From: Aliamphritea hakodatensis
Lineage (GTDB): Bacteria; Pseudomonadota; Gammaproteobacteria; Pseudomonadales; Balneatricaceae
DNA length: 64,000 nucleotides
Direction of reading: 5' to 3'
Assembly: GCF_024347195.1 (NCBI RefSeq)
Contig: NZ_AP025281.1
Location: forward strand, 558,001 to 622,000
Each line of letters opens with the position of its first letter. Position 1 is the stretch's first letter. Under the pieces are notes generated by a model that was not told the DNA's origin, searched no databases, and worked only from the letters and a program-made list of their open reading frames with translations. A program made the position numbers and the translations under genes. Shown piece after piece: positions 27,541-37,418 of the stretch.

Positions 27541-28743
27541 ATGAAGTTTGTAGATGAAGCCAGTATAACCATTGAAGCAGGAAAGGGCGGCAATGGTTGC
27601 ATGAGTTTCCGCCGTGAAAAATTCGTTGCTAAAGGTGGTCCTGACGGCGGTGATGGCGGTGATGGCGGGTCGGTGTATGCGGAGGCGGATGAGTCACTGA
27701 ATACGCTGATCGATTACCGTTTTCAGCCCCGTTATAAAGCAGAAAACGGCCAGAACGGTATGAGTCGTAACTGTACCGGTGCGAAAGGCGAAGACCTGAT
27801 TCTGAAGGTGCCGGTGGGGACCACAATTGTTGATGTGGACACTGATGAGGTGCTGGCGGATCTGACTAAAATTGGTCAGGTTGAGAAGGTTGCTCAGGGT
27901 GGTTTTCATGGCTTGGGTAACACCCGTTATAAAAGCAGTGTGAACCGCGCGCCACGTCAGACCACGAATGGTAGCCTGGGTGAAACGCGTAACGTGAAGC
28001 TTGAGCTTAAAGTGCTGGCAGATGTTGGTCTGCTGGGATTGCCGAATGCCGGTAAGTCGACTTTTATCCGGTCGGTATCGGCGGCAAAGCCTAAGGTAGC
28101 CAATTATCCGTTTACCACGCTGGTACCGAATCTGGGTGTGGTCCGTACTGAAAAGCATCGCAGCTTTGTGATTGCAGATATCCCGGGGATTATCGAAGGT
28201 GCGGCTGAAGGGGCGGGTCTTGGTATTCGTTTCCTGAAGCACCTGGCCCGTAACCGTATTCTTTTACAGTTGGTTGATATGGCGCCCTGGGATGAGCTGA
28301 CGCCGCCTGAAGCGGCGCAGGTGATTGCGCATGAGTTGGAGAAGTTCAGCCCGACTCTGGCGGATCAGGAGCGCTGGTTGGTGTTGAATAAGCTGGATAT
28401 GGTGCCGGAAGATGAGCGTGAAGAGCGCTGTCAGGCGGTAGTTGATGCGCTGGGCTGGGAAGGTCCGGTGTATCGGATTTCTGCACTGAATAAAGACGGT
28501 ACTCAGGCGCTGGTGCAGGATATTCAGCGTTATCTGGATGCCCGTGCTGAAGCACTGCTTGAAAATCCGGAGCTGGCTGAAGAAGAGGCGGACGTTCGCC
28601 GGATGATTGATAGGGAAGGTCGTGAGCGCATTGAGCAGATGCGTGAAGAAGCGCGTGCCAGACGCCGTAATGATGACGGTCTGGATGACGATGACTTTGA
28701 TGACGACGATTACGATGTTGAAGTGGAATACGTGCGGGAGTAA
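27541..28743 (+). CDS. obgE: Obg-family GTPase ObgE/CgtA
   Basis: An essential GTPase linked to 50S assembly and stress control. The 400-residue protein has the glycine-rich Obg domain (about 1-158, with GGDGGDGGSVY). The G domain (about 160-330) has GLPNAGKST, DIPGIIEGA, NKLD and SALN motifs. The acidic C-terminal tail includes DDDDFDDDDYD. Length fits. It lies after rpmA and immediately before proB, a common arrangement. Confidence 0.98.
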   Translation: MKFVDEASITIEAGKGGNGCMSFRREKFVAKGGPDGGDGGDGGSVYAEADESLNTLIDYRFQPRYKAENGQNGMSRNCTGAKGEDLILKVPVGTTIVDVDTDEVLADLTKIGQVEKVAQGGFHGLGNTRYKSSVNRAPRQTTNGSLGETRNVKLELKVLADVGLLGLPNAGKSTFIRSVSAAKPKVANYPFTTLVPNLGVVRTEKHRSFVIADIPGIIEGAAEGAGLGIRFLKHLARNRILLQLVDMAPWDELTPPEAAQVIAHELEKFSPTLADQERWLVLNKLDMVPEDEREERCQAVVDALGWEGPVYRISALNKDGTQALVQDIQRYLDARAEALLENPELAEEEADVRRMIDREGRERIEQMREEARARRRNDDGLDDDDFDDDDYDVEVEYVRE

Positions 28744-29871
28744 ATGGTGAGCGAGGCGCGCAGTAAGCTTGGTAAAACACGTCGCTGGGTAGTGAAGATA
28801 GGCAGTGCGCTGCTGACCAATGACGGTGAAGGGCTGGATCAGGCAGCGATTTCACGCTGGGTTGACCAGTTAGCGCAGTTGAAGCGCGATGGCGTGGAAA
28901 TTGTGCTGGTATCATCCGGTTCCATTGCTGAAGGTATGACCCGGCTGGGCTGGCCTGACCGTCCCCATGAGGTCTATAAGCTCCAGGCGGCAGCCGCTGT
29001 GGGGCAGATGGGCTTAGTGCAGGCGTATGAGTCGAATTTTCAACGCCATGATACGCATGCGGCGCAGGTATTGCTGACCCATGAGGATCACTCTAACCGT
29101 AAGCGTTACCTGAATGCTCAGGCAACCCTGCGGACCCTGATTTCAATGGGGGTTGTGCCGGTAGTGAATGAGAACGATACCGTGGTTACCAAAGAAATCC
29201 GTTTCGGTGATAACGATACGCTGGGGGCGCTGGTTGCCAATCTGGTTGAGGCGGATGCGCTGATTCTGCTGACGGATCAGAAGGGGTTGTTTACTGCAGA
29301 CCCCCGTCATGATCCGGATGCTACGCTGATTTCTGAGGCCCGTTCCGGTGATCAGTCTCTCGAGGCGATGGCCGGTGATGGCGGAAAGCTTGGGCGTGGC
29401 GGAATGGCTACCAAGGTGCGTGCGGCCAAGCTGGCGGCCCGCTCCGGAGCGTTAACGGTTATTGCCAGCGGTCGTGAAGATGAAGTGCTGTTACGGCTGA
29501 AAGCGGCTGAGGATCTGGGAACCTTGCTGGTGCCGGAACAAACGCCGATGGCGGCCCGTAAACAGTGGATTGCCGGGCATTTGCAAGCGCGGGGTATTCT
29601 GACGCTGGATGCGGGTGCTGTGAAGGCGCTGGTATCAGGTGGTAAGAGTTTGCTGCCGGCCGGCGTGAAAGCGGTAGAGGGTGAGTTCTCCCGTGGTGAG
29701 ATGGTTGTTCTGGTGGATGAGTCGGGTATGGTGATGGCGCGCGGTCTGGTGAACTACGGCATTGAAGATGCGGTAAGAATTATCGGTAAGCCGAGCGGTG
29801 ATATTGTGGAAGTGCTTGGGTTTATGGGTGAGGAAGAGTTGGTTCACCGGGATAATCTGGTGCTGGCCTGA
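28744..29871 (+). CDS. proB: Glutamate 5-kinase (ProB)
   Basis: ProB phosphorylates glutamate in the first step of proline synthesis and is feedback-inhibited by proline. The 375-residue protein has the amino-acid kinase domain (about 12-265, with VVKIGSALLTN, VSSGSIAEG and NENDTVVTKEIRFGDND) and a C-terminal PUA domain (about 280-365). Its ATG directly follows the obgE stop codon; the next codon, GTG 28747, has better spacing from the GGGAG and may be the true start. Translational coupling to obgE is likely. Confidence 0.96.
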   Translation: MVSEARSKLGKTRRWVVKIGSALLTNDGEGLDQAAISRWVDQLAQLKRDGVEIVLVSSGSIAEGMTRLGWPDRPHEVYKLQAAAAVGQMGLVQAYESNFQRHDTHAAQVLLTHEDHSNRKRYLNAQATLRTLISMGVVPVVNENDTVVTKEIRFGDNDTLGALVANLVEADALILLTDQKGLFTADPRHDPDATLISEARSGDQSLEAMAGDGGKLGRGGMATKVRAAKLAARSGALTVIASGREDEVLLRLKAAEDLGTLLVPEQTPMAARKQWIAGHLQARGILTLDAGAVKALVSGGKSLLPAGVKAVEGEFSRGEMVVLVDESGMVMARGLVNYGIEDAVRIIGKPSGDIVEVLGFMGEEELVHRDNLVLA

Positions 29872-29905
29872 TATTTTGTAATTCTCTGCTGTAAATGGCA
29901 GGCAT

Positions 29906-29933
29906 AAAAAAACCGGCAAAAGCCGGTTTTTTT
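29906..29933. terminator. Bidirectional terminator between proB and rpsT
   Basis: ACCGGC / GCCGGT stem with an AAAA loop, flanked by an A-run on the left and a T-run on the right. The symmetry serves the convergent proB and rpsT transcripts. Confidence 0.93.
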
Positions 29934-29950
29934 GAATGCGTCAAAAGCGC

Positions 29951-30217
29951 TTATGCAGCCAGCTGCTTAATGCGGGCGTTCAGACGGCTCTTGTTACGTG
30001 CAACCTGGTTCTTGTTGAACAGGCCTTTGTTTACTGCGCTGTCCATGATTGGCTGAGCAGTAACGAAAGCAGCAGTTGCAGCAGCGTGGTCGCCAGACTC
30101 GATAGCTGCAGTTACTTTCTTAACGTAGGTGCGAACCATGGAACGCAGGCTAGCGTTATGTTGACGGCGCTTCTCAGCTTGACGAGCGCGTTTGCGGGAT
30201 CCTGCGGAATTTGCCAC
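29951..30217 (-). CDS. rpsT: 30S ribosomal protein S20
   Basis: An 88-residue basic helical protein binding 16S rRNA. It begins MANSAGSRKRARQAEKRRQHN (ANSAGSRKRARQAEKRR) and contains SAVNKGLFNKNQVARNKSRL (NKGLFNKNQVARNKSRLN), which are diagnostic. A GGAG sequence precedes the ATG. It is divergent from murJ. Confidence 0.98.
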   Translation of the reverse strand: MANSAGSRKRARQAEKRRQHNASLRSMVRTYVKKVTAAIESGDHAAATAAFVTAQPIMDSAVNKGLFNKNQVARNKSRLNARIKQLAA

Positions 30218-30406
30218 GATCCGACTCCTTTAATATATAAATTCAAATTACCCGGCAAATAACCCTGCTAAAAGGGGAGGTGCCGGCATCGTTTTTTGAG
30301 ACGCGAAATTATTCCTGTTTGTAGGTCGTCTGTCAATAAATGCAGCAATTTAATTATTGAGGCGTTATCATCGGACGGAAAATTTTTGACGCAACAGGGC
30401 GAAAAC

Positions 30407-31987
30407 TTGAGTAACAGCAAGGGCAGGCAGGGTTCAGCCGCACAGAAAAACACTTCTCCGGGTCTGTTGCGATCCAGTGCGGTGGTGGGCCTGATGACGA
30501 TGTTATCGCGGGTGCTGGGGCTGGCGCGTGATGTCGTGGTGGCAAATTTTTTTGGCGCGGGCAGCGGTGCTGATGCATTTTTTGTGGCGTTCAAAATTCC
30601 CAATTTCCTGCGCCGGCTGTTTGCTGAAGGGGCGTTCTCCCAGGCATTTGTACCTGTGCTGTCGGAATACCGTTCTCAGCAGGATAAAGCGGCGGTTAAG
30701 GCTCTGGTTGACCGGGTAACCGGTACGCTGGGGTTGGTGTTAATGCTGGTCACGGCGCTGGGGGTGTTAGGGGCGCCATTTCTGGCGATGGTGTTTGCGC
30801 CAGGTTTTTATCTGCAGGGCGGGGAGCGTTACGATCTGGTGGTCGATATGTTGCGCCTGACGTTTCCGTATCTGCTGCTGATTTCACTGACGGCGCTGGC
30901 GGGCAGTGTGCTGAACAGTTATGAGCGTTTTGCTGTTCCGGCGTTTACACCGGTATTACTGAACTTATCCCTGATCGGCGCGGCCATTTGGCTGCAGCCG
31001 GTATTTGATCAGCCGGTCATGGCGCTGGCGCTTGGGGTGCTGATTGCCGGTTGTGTGCAGTTGCTGTTCCAGATGCCGTTTCTGTGGCGCCTTCAGTTGT
31101 TGCCCCGTCCGCGGGTGGACCGGCAGCACGAAGGTGTAAAGCGGATTATGGTGCTGATGATTCCGGCGTTGTTTGGTGTGTCGGTCAGCCAGATAAACCT
31201 GTTGTTGGATACATTGCTGGCGTCGTTCCTGCAAACCGGCAGTGTGTCCTGGCTGTATTATTCTGACCGGCTCGCAGAATTGCCGCTGGGGGTGTTTGGT
31301 ATCGCCATTGCGACGGTGATTTTGCCGAGTCTGTCCCGCAAGCATGCTGAAAAATCCACTGAGCATTTTGCCCGAACCCTGGACTGGGCGGTACGGATGG
31401 TACTGCTGATTGGTGTGCCGGCGGCACTGGCGTTGCTGATACTGGCTGAGCCGCTGATCGCGACGTTGTTCCATTACGGTGAAATGCAGGACCGGGATGT
31501 CATGATGGCGGCGATGAGTCTGCGGGCTTATGCCTGTGGTCTGATCGCATTCATGCTGATCAAAGTATTAGCGCCGGGGTATTTTTCCCGTCAGGACACA
31601 AAAACACCGGTGCGGATCGGGATTATCGCGATGGTTGTGAATATGGCGCTGAATCTGGCGCTTATCGGCCCGCTCGATCACGTCGGGTTGGCGCTGGCGA
31701 CAACACTGTCGGCTTTTCTGAACGCCGGTTTGCTGCTCAGAGGGCTGCGCCGTGATGGTGTGTTTGTCTGGCAGGCGGGCTGGGGGCTGATGGCGGTGCG
31801 GATTCTGCTGGCCAATGGTCTGATGGTCGGGCTGTTGTACTGGCTGGCTGCCGATGCGTTCCTGTGGCTTGACTTCACCCTGTGGCAGCGGGTCGGACAG
31901 ATGGCTATGCTGGTTGGGCTGGGGGGGCTGGTTTATCTGGTAGCCCTGTTGGCGACCGGTTTGCGGATGCGCCATTTACGGCCCTGA
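30407..31987 (+). CDS. murJ: Lipid II flippase MurJ
   Basis: MurJ moves lipid II across the inner membrane for peptidoglycan synthesis (MOP superfamily). Hydrophobic helices fill the protein, about 14 in all. The conserved early block SRVLGLARDVVVANFFGAG and FFVAFKIPNFLRRLFAEGAFS are diagnostic. The frame is open from 30296, but that adds an atypical N-terminus. TTG 30407 is chosen because AGGG lies seven bases before it and gives 526 residues, close to known MurJ. The start is moderately uncertain. It is divergent from rpsT, as in related bacteria. Confidence 0.92.
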   Translation: MSNSKGRQGSAAQKNTSPGLLRSSAVVGLMTMLSRVLGLARDVVVANFFGAGSGADAFFVAFKIPNFLRRLFAEGAFSQAFVPVLSEYRSQQDKAAVKALVDRVTGTLGLVLMLVTALGVLGAPFLAMVFAPGFYLQGGERYDLVVDMLRLTFPYLLLISLTALAGSVLNSYERFAVPAFTPVLLNLSLIGAAIWLQPVFDQPVMALALGVLIAGCVQLLFQMPFLWRLQLLPRPRVDRQHEGVKRIMVLMIPALFGVSVSQINLLLDTLLASFLQTGSVSWLYYSDRLAELPLGVFGIAIATVILPSLSRKHAEKSTEHFARTLDWAVRMVLLIGVPAALALLILAEPLIATLFHYGEMQDRDVMMAAMSLRAYACGLIAFMLIKVLAPGYFSRQDTKTPVRIGIIAMVVNMALNLALIGPLDHVGLALATTLSAFLNAGLLLRGLRRDGVFVWQAGWGLMAVRILLANGLMVGLLYWLAADAFLWLDFTLWQRVGQMAMLVGLGGLVYLVALLATGLRMRHLRP

Positions 31988-32088
31988 AAATGCCGAAAAA
32001 ATAGTCAGGTATCGGAGTACTCCGGGGCCGCTATCTGAGGTATAATTCCGCGCTGATTTTTTTGCTACTGATGAGTTGATCGCTGTTT

Positions 32089-33021
32089 ATGGAACTGATT
32101 CGAGGCCTGCACAATCTCCGTGATACGCACCGTGACTGCGTCGCGACGATTGGTAATTTTGACGGTGTTCATCTGGGACACCGTCAGGTGTTGGGTCAGT
32201 TGCAGCGTAAAGCGGCTGAATTGCAGCTACCGTCGGTGGTTATAATTTTTGAGCCCCAGCCGCAGGAGTTTTTCTGTGGTGATAAGGCGCTGCCCCGGGT
32301 AACACGCTTTGGCGAGAAAGTGCGCCTGCTGGAACAGCAGGGCGTCGACCGGGTTGTGTGCCTGACGTTTAATGAACGCCTGCGTGCAATGACTGCAGAG
32401 GCTTTCGTGCAGCAGTTGCTATTGAACGGCCTGGCGATCAAGCATCTGGTGGTGGGCGATGACTTCCGGTTTGGCTGCGACCGTGCCGGGGATTATCAGA
32501 TGCTCTGCCAGAGTGGCGTGACGCACGGCTTTAGCGTTGAAAACACGGCGACCTTTGACGTAGATGGTGAGCGGGTGAGCAGCACCCGTATTCGCAAAGC
32601 GCTGGCAGACAACCAGTTGGCCCTTAGCAGCCGTTTACTGGGACGTAATTACCGGGTTACCGGGCGGGTGATGCATGGTCAGGCGCTGGGGCGTCAGTTG
32701 GGTGTGCCAACCGCCAATGTGCGGATGCACCGGTTTCCCTGCCCTCTGCGAGGGGTGTATGCCATCAATGCGCATCTCAGTGATGGCAAGACGCTGCAAG
32801 GCGTGTGCAACGTCGGCATGCGGCCGACGGTGAACGGTACTAAGCCGGTACTGGAAGCGCACCTGTTTGATTTTTCCGGTGACCTGTATGGCCGCCTGCT
32901 GAGCGTAGAATTTAAACATTTCATCCGGGGCGAACAAAAGTTCGATGGTCTGGATGCACTGAAAGCACAGATTTTTGCAGATATTGATGCTGCCAGGGCA
33001 TTTTTTGCCGGCAGCCAATAA
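32089..33021 (+). CDS. ribF: Bifunctional riboflavin kinase/FAD synthetase (RibF)
   Basis: RibF phosphorylates riboflavin and adenylates FMN to FAD. The 310-residue protein has the N-terminal FMN adenylyltransferase domain, with TIGNFDGVHLGHRQVL, VVGDDFRFG and STRIRKAL. The C-terminal riboflavin kinase domain (about 185-305) has GVPTANV and VCNVGMRPTVNG. It sits between murJ and ileS in the usual order. Length is normal. Confidence 0.97.
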   Translation: MELIRGLHNLRDTHRDCVATIGNFDGVHLGHRQVLGQLQRKAAELQLPSVVIIFEPQPQEFFCGDKALPRVTRFGEKVRLLEQQGVDRVVCLTFNERLRAMTAEAFVQQLLLNGLAIKHLVVGDDFRFGCDRAGDYQMLCQSGVTHGFSVENTATFDVDGERVSSTRIRKALADNQLALSSRLLGRNYRVTGRVMHGQALGRQLGVPTANVRMHRFPCPLRGVYAINAHLSDGKTLQGVCNVGMRPTVNGTKPVLEAHLFDFSGDLYGRLLSVEFKHFIRGEQKFDGLDALKAQIFADIDAARAFFAGSQ

Positions 33022-33097
33022 AACCGAATTAACAGATATCTTATTCAGACTGTAAAGGTCTGACGAGAATAAACAGAGATCCAGAAGCGATACCACG

Positions 33098-35914
33098 ATG
33101 ACCGATTACAAAGCGACTTTGAACTTGCCGGAAACGGCCTTTCCGATGCGTGGCAATCTGGCTCAGAAAGAGCCGCAGATGCTAAAACAATGGCAGAAAA
33201 TGGATCTGTATCAGAAGATTCGTCAGGTCAGCGCAGGTCGTGAAAAATTTATTTTGCATGATGGCCCGCCGTACGCGAACGGTGACATCCACATTGGTCA
33301 TGCAGTTAACAAGATTCTGAAAGACATCATTGTTAAGTCCCGTACGTTGGACGGTTTTGACGTGCCGTATGTGCCGGGCTGGGACTGCCACGGTCTGCCG
33401 ATTGAACACAACGTTGAGAAGAAACACGGCAAAGCCGGTGTGAAGCTGTCTTTTTCAGATTTCCGTAAGAAGTGCCGTGAGTACGCTGCCCGTCAGGTAG
33501 ACGGCCAGAAGAAAGATTTTATCCGTCTGGGTGTTTTGGGTGACTGGGAAAATCCGTACCTGACGATGAACTTCGGCACCGAAGCGAACATCATCCGTGC
33601 GCTGGGTAAAATTGCTGAAAACGGCCACTTGGTAAAAGGTTATAAACCGGTTTACTGGAGTGTGGTGGGCGGTTCTGCGCTGGCCGAAGCGGAAGTGGAA
33701 TATCAGGATAAAACCTCGCTGGCCATTGATGTGCGTTTTGCACCACTGGATGCTGATGCATTCCTTGGCTGTTTTGGTCAGCCAGCAGGTGAAGGTGAAG
33801 CTTCAGTTGTTATCTGGACAACAACGCCGTGGACCCTGCCGGCTAACCAGGCAGTTTCTCTGAACGCTGAGCTGGATTATGTGCTGGTACAGTGTGATGC
33901 CGGTGCCGGTACTGAGCGTCTGTTGCTGGCAGAAGCGCTGGTTGAAGACACCATGGGTCGCTATGGCATTGAAGATTATCAGGTGGTTGGCCGCTGTAAA
34001 GGTCAGGCGCTGGAAGGTCAGATGCTGGCACATCCGTTCTATGAACGTCAGGTACCTGTGATCCTGGGTGATCACGTTACCACCGATGCCGGTACCGGTG
34101 CAGTACACACTGCACCGGATCACGGTGTGGAAGACTTTAACGTAGGCCGTGCCTACGATATCGGTACCCTGAATCTTGTTGCCGGTAACGGTGTATTTGT
34201 AGAGGCCGCAGGCGAGTTTGCCGGTGAGCACGTGTACAAAGTAGAAGATAAGATCGTTGCGGCGCTGGAAGCGAATAACCGTCTGGTTATCCAGAAGAAG
34301 TTTAATCACAGTTATCCACATTGCTGGCGGACTAAGACGCCGCTGATTTACCGTGCTACGCCACAGTGGTTCATCAGCATGGACAAGGAAGGTCTGAAGA
34401 CCAAAGCACTGGATGCTATCAAACAGGTTGAATGGTTCCCGGGCTGGGGCCAGAACCGCATTGAGGCGATGGTTGAGCAAAGCCCTGACTGGTGTGTTTC
34501 CCGTCAGCGTACCTGGGGTGTGCCAATTGCCCTGTTTGTAAATAAGAATACCGGTGAACTGCATCCGGAAACGCCGCGACTGATTGAAGCGGTGGCGCTG
34601 GAAGTTGAAAAGACCGGCATCGATGCCTGGTTTGATCTGGAAGCTGAATCCCTGCTGGGTGCTGAAGCGGATCAGTATGAAAAAGTACTGGATACCCTGG
34701 ATGTATGGTTTGATTCCGGTGTGACGCACTACTCTGTGCTGGACCGTACAGAAGGGCTGGAATACCCGGCTAACATGTATCTGGAAGGTTCTGATCAGCA
34801 CCGTGGCTGGTTCCAGTCTTCCCTGAAAACGGCGATTGCGATTAAAGGTACCGCGCCTTATAAGCAGGTACTGACGCACGGTTTCACTGTGGATGGTGAC
34901 GGCCGTAAGATGTCCAAGTCTGTGGGTAACGTTGTTTCGCCACAGGAAGTAATGAATAAGTACGGTGCGGATATTCTGCGTCTGTGGGTTGCGTCTACTG
35001 ACTTCAGCTCTGAGATGACTGTGTCGGATGAGATTCTGAAGCGTACGGCGGATGCCTATCGCCGGATCCGTAATACCGCCCGCTTCCTGCTGTCCAACCT
35101 GAGCGGTTTTGATCCGAAAACGGATCTGGTAGCACCGGAAGACATGGTGGCGCTGGATCGCTGGGCGGTGGACCGCACCGCACAGCTGCAGGAAGAGCTG
35201 GTTGGTCATTATGATCAGTACCAGATGCTGCAGGTGTATCAGAAAGTATCGCACTTCTGTTCACTGGATCTGGGTGGCTTCTATCTGGATATCATTAAGG
35301 ACCGCCAGTACACCGCGAAGACAGATTCTGTTGCCCGTCGTTCCTGCCAGACTGCACTGTTCCACATCATGGAAGCGCTGGTACGCTGGGTTGCGCCGAT
35401 TCTGAGCTTTACGGCTGATGAGATCTGGCAGCAGATGCCAGGTGAGCGGGCTGAGTCGGTTCAGCTGACGACCTGGTATGAAGGTTTGTCTGATCTGAAT
35501 GCTGATGCTGAACTGGGCCGTGATTTCTGGCAACAGGTTCTGGCGGTGAAAACTGCGGTGAATAAAGAACTGGAAAACCAGCGTAGCGCCGGTAACGTCG
35601 GTGGCAGTCTGGAAGCAGAGGTTACCCTGTTCTGTGCCCCTGAGCTGCAGGCTCAGCTGAATAAGCTGGAAGATGAACTGCGCTTTGTACTGATTACATC
35701 TCAGGCAGCCGTGCGTCCGCTGGCTGAAGCCGGTGATGCCGTCGCGACTGAGCTGGAAGGTCTGAGTGTTCAGGTCGTGAAGTCTGAGCAGGCTAAGTGT
35801 GACCGTTGCTGGCACCACCGTGAAGACGTGGGACAGAACGCAGAGCATGAAGCACTGTGTGGCCGCTGTGTTGAGAATGTCGGCGGCGCTGGCGAACAGC
35901 GCAGCTTTGCTTAA
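33098..35914 (+). CDS. ileS: Isoleucyl-tRNA synthetase (IleS)
   Basis: A class I aminoacyl-tRNA synthetase charging tRNA-Ile, with an editing domain against valine. The 938-residue protein has the HIGH-type motif in PPYANGDIHIGHA, the KMSKS loop in DGRKMSKSVGNV, the editing segment TTPWTLPANQA, and C-terminal zinc cysteines CDRCWHH and CGRC. Length matches the bacterial short-type enzyme. It precedes lspA by 27 bases. Confidence 0.99.
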   Translation: MTDYKATLNLPETAFPMRGNLAQKEPQMLKQWQKMDLYQKIRQVSAGREKFILHDGPPYANGDIHIGHAVNKILKDIIVKSRTLDGFDVPYVPGWDCHGLPIEHNVEKKHGKAGVKLSFSDFRKKCREYAARQVDGQKKDFIRLGVLGDWENPYLTMNFGTEANIIRALGKIAENGHLVKGYKPVYWSVVGGSALAEAEVEYQDKTSLAIDVRFAPLDADAFLGCFGQPAGEGEASVVIWTTTPWTLPANQAVSLNAELDYVLVQCDAGAGTERLLLAEALVEDTMGRYGIEDYQVVGRCKGQALEGQMLAHPFYERQVPVILGDHVTTDAGTGAVHTAPDHGVEDFNVGRAYDIGTLNLVAGNGVFVEAAGEFAGEHVYKVEDKIVAALEANNRLVIQKKFNHSYPHCWRTKTPLIYRATPQWFISMDKEGLKTKALDAIKQVEWFPGWGQNRIEAMVEQSPDWCVSRQRTWGVPIALFVNKNTGELHPETPRLIEAVALEVEKTGIDAWFDLEAESLLGAEADQYEKVLDTLDVWFDSGVTHYSVLDRTEGLEYPANMYLEGSDQHRGWFQSSLKTAIAIKGTAPYKQVLTHGFTVDGDGRKMSKSVGNVVSPQEVMNKYGADILRLWVASTDFSSEMTVSDEILKRTADAYRRIRNTARFLLSNLSGFDPKTDLVAPEDMVALDRWAVDRTAQLQEELVGHYDQYQMLQVYQKVSHFCSLDLGGFYLDIIKDRQYTAKTDSVARRSCQTALFHIMEALVRWVAPILSFTADEIWQQMPGERAESVQLTTWYEGLSDLNADAELGRDFWQQVLAVKTAVNKELENQRSAGNVGGSLEAEVTLFCAPELQAQLNKLEDELRFVLITSQAAVRPLAEAGDAVATELEGLSVQVVKSEQAKCDRCWHHREDVGQNAEHEALCGRCVENVGGAGEQRSFA

Positions 35915-35941
35915 TTCGGGCACAGATAACAGGATCACAGG

Positions 35942-36424
35942 ATGACAATGTTTCGTTCTACAGCGCTGGTATGGCTATGGCTGGTTCTGCTGGTGCTGGG
36001 TTTTGATCTGGCGACTAAAACGCTGGCGGATTCGGTGTTGCCTTATGGCATACCGCATCCGCAACTGCCGGTGTTTGATCTGACACTGTTATACAACAAG
36101 GGCGCTGCGTTCAGCTTTCTGGCAGATGCCGGAGGCTGGCAGCGCTGGTTTTTCACTGTTGTGGCAGTGGGTATGAGCGGTGTGCTGCTGGTGTGGATGT
36201 ACCGTACACCCCGCAATCAGGTTTGGCTGGGCTGTGCGCTGGCACTGGTGATGGCCGGCGCTCTGGGTAATCTGTTTGACAGGGTTGTCTATGGTTATGT
36301 GATCGACTTCCTGTCTTTCCATTATCAGAATACGTATTTCCCGGCCTTTAATTTTGCCGACGTGGCAATATCCTGCGGTGCCTTCATGCTGATCGTGGAT
36401 ATGTTCCGTCAGGAATCGAAATAG
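35942..36424 (+). CDS. lspA: Lipoprotein signal peptidase (LspA)
   Basis: An inner-membrane aspartic protease that removes signal peptides from prolipoproteins after lipid attachment. The 160-residue protein has four hydrophobic helices, the NKGAAFSF motif, and catalytic aspartates in GNLFDRVVYGYVIDF and FNFADVAI. Length is typical. It lies between ileS and fkpB. Confidence 0.97.
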   Translation: MTMFRSTALVWLWLVLLVLGFDLATKTLADSVLPYGIPHPQLPVFDLTLLYNKGAAFSFLADAGGWQRWFFTVVAVGMSGVLLVWMYRTPRNQVWLGCALALVMAGALGNLFDRVVYGYVIDFLSFHYQNTYFPAFNFADVAISCGAFMLIVDMFRQESK

Positions 36425-36466
36425 TTCGGTTTCCTTAACTGAAGCCGTTATAAACTGGAGTGGTGT

Positions 36467-36907
36467 ATGTCTTCTTGTTCAATTGCTGAAAACAGCCAGG
36501 TCACGTTGCACTTCGCAATTAAACTGATGAACGGCCAGGTCGTGGATTCTAACTTCGAATCTGAACCGGCAAGTTTCTCAATGGGCGACGGACAAATGCT
36601 GGAAGGGTTTGAGCGGGTGCTTCTGGGGCTGAACAGCGGCGATGAACAGCAGTTTGAGATTCTGCCTGAGCAAGGGTTTGGGATGACTAACCCAAACAAT
36701 ATGCAGACCTTCCCCCGCAGTCAGTTTAAAGACATGGAGCTTGAACCAGGACTGGTGATCTCGTTCAGTGATGCCGGAAACGGCGAGCTCCCAGGTGTGA
36801 TCAGTGAATTTAATGATGCACAGGTAACGGTGGACTTCAATCATCCGCTGGCAGGCCAGACACTGTTGTTTGACGTCAAAATTGTTGCTGTGGAATCTGC
36901 AGAGTAA
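36467..36907 (+). CDS. fkpB: FKBP-type peptidyl-prolyl isomerase FkpB/SlpA
   Basis: A 146-residue cytoplasmic prolyl isomerase of the SlpA branch, with a split FKBP domain and an IF insert-in-flap domain (about 70-125). Diagnostic segments are VDSNFESEPASFSMGDGQMLEGFE and VDFNHPLAGQTL (here GDGQMLEGFERVLLG and DFNHPLAGQTLLFDV). ispH usually follows this gene; here a convergent minor pilin operon follows instead. Confidence 0.95.
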   Translation: MSSCSIAENSQVTLHFAIKLMNGQVVDSNFESEPASFSMGDGQMLEGFERVLLGLNSGDEQQFEILPEQGFGMTNPNNMQTFPRSQFKDMELEPGLVISFSDAGNGELPGVISEFNDAQVTVDFNHPLAGQTLLFDVKIVAVESAE

Positions 36908-36920
36908 CACCCCTTCTTTT

Positions 36921-37418
36921 TCAGATTGTTTTCTCCAGCAGCCATGATTGTCTGATGGCTGCTCCTTGCCTGATCTTATATATCGCGGACAAGTGTATTT
37001 TCTGCTGCGTATCTGAGTGTTTGATCAGTATGTGGATCTTATAGCGGTTGTCCGTTACTCCGCTGCTCAGGTTGCTTTGCCGGTTTTTCTCCAGCAGATA
37101 ATGCTGCGTGGTGACGGGGTTTTGTCCGTTCCTCAATACCTGAAAAGTGCTTTCATCTGGTGATATAACTGCGTTACACCGGCCAGCATTGCATTGCCGG
37201 TCAAAAGGCTGGTGGTACTCTGTTTCCAATATATTTTCCGTGCGGTACAGAGCTTGCTGAGCCTGAGTGATCAGGCGCTGCTGCTCGCTGTGCCGGTCAG
37301 TGGTTTCCAGATGAAGCTGAATGCTTTGCCAACTGATGCTGCTCAGCCAGCCAATCACTGGCAGAAACAGCAGTAAGGTAAACAGGACGGCGCCCTGTTG
37401 GGTGGTTCGAATGTTCAT
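36921..37418 (-). CDS. PilX-like minor pilin, set C
   Basis: A 165-residue protein with a short type IV leader, QQGAVLFTLLLFLPVIGW. The cleavage glycine is followed by a hydrophobic helix without the usual Glu5, as in PilX/GspK-like tip pilins. The rest is unremarkable and rich in glutamine and histidine. It is the last gene of the four-gene minus-strand set and abuts the PilE-like gene with no gap. Assignment to the PilX group rests on the missing Glu5 and operon position, so is moderate. It ends 13 bases from the convergent fkpB. Confidence 0.7.
   Translation of the reverse strand: MNIRTTQQGAVLFTLLLFLPVIGWLSSISWQSIQLHLETTDRHSEQQRLITQAQQALYRTENILETEYHQPFDRQCNAGRCNAVISPDESTFQVLRNGQNPVTTQHYLLEKNRQSNLSSGVTDNRYKIHILIKHSDTQQKIHLSAIYKIRQGAAIRQSWLLEKTI

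Noticed and set aside
27694..28242. Minus-strand frame inside obgE (182 codons)
   Set aside because: Antisense shadow of a strongly conserved GTPase gene with no features of its own.
32013..32024. 12-base palindrome CGGAGTACTCCG between murJ and ribF
   Set aside because: Perfect but short, no T-run and no second copy noticed; could be chance.
33803..35254. Long minus-strand open frame antisense to ileS (483 codons)
   Set aside because: It lies wholly within ileS, which has complete catalytic motifs. The antisense frame has no ribosome site or recognisable domains and reflects codon bias.
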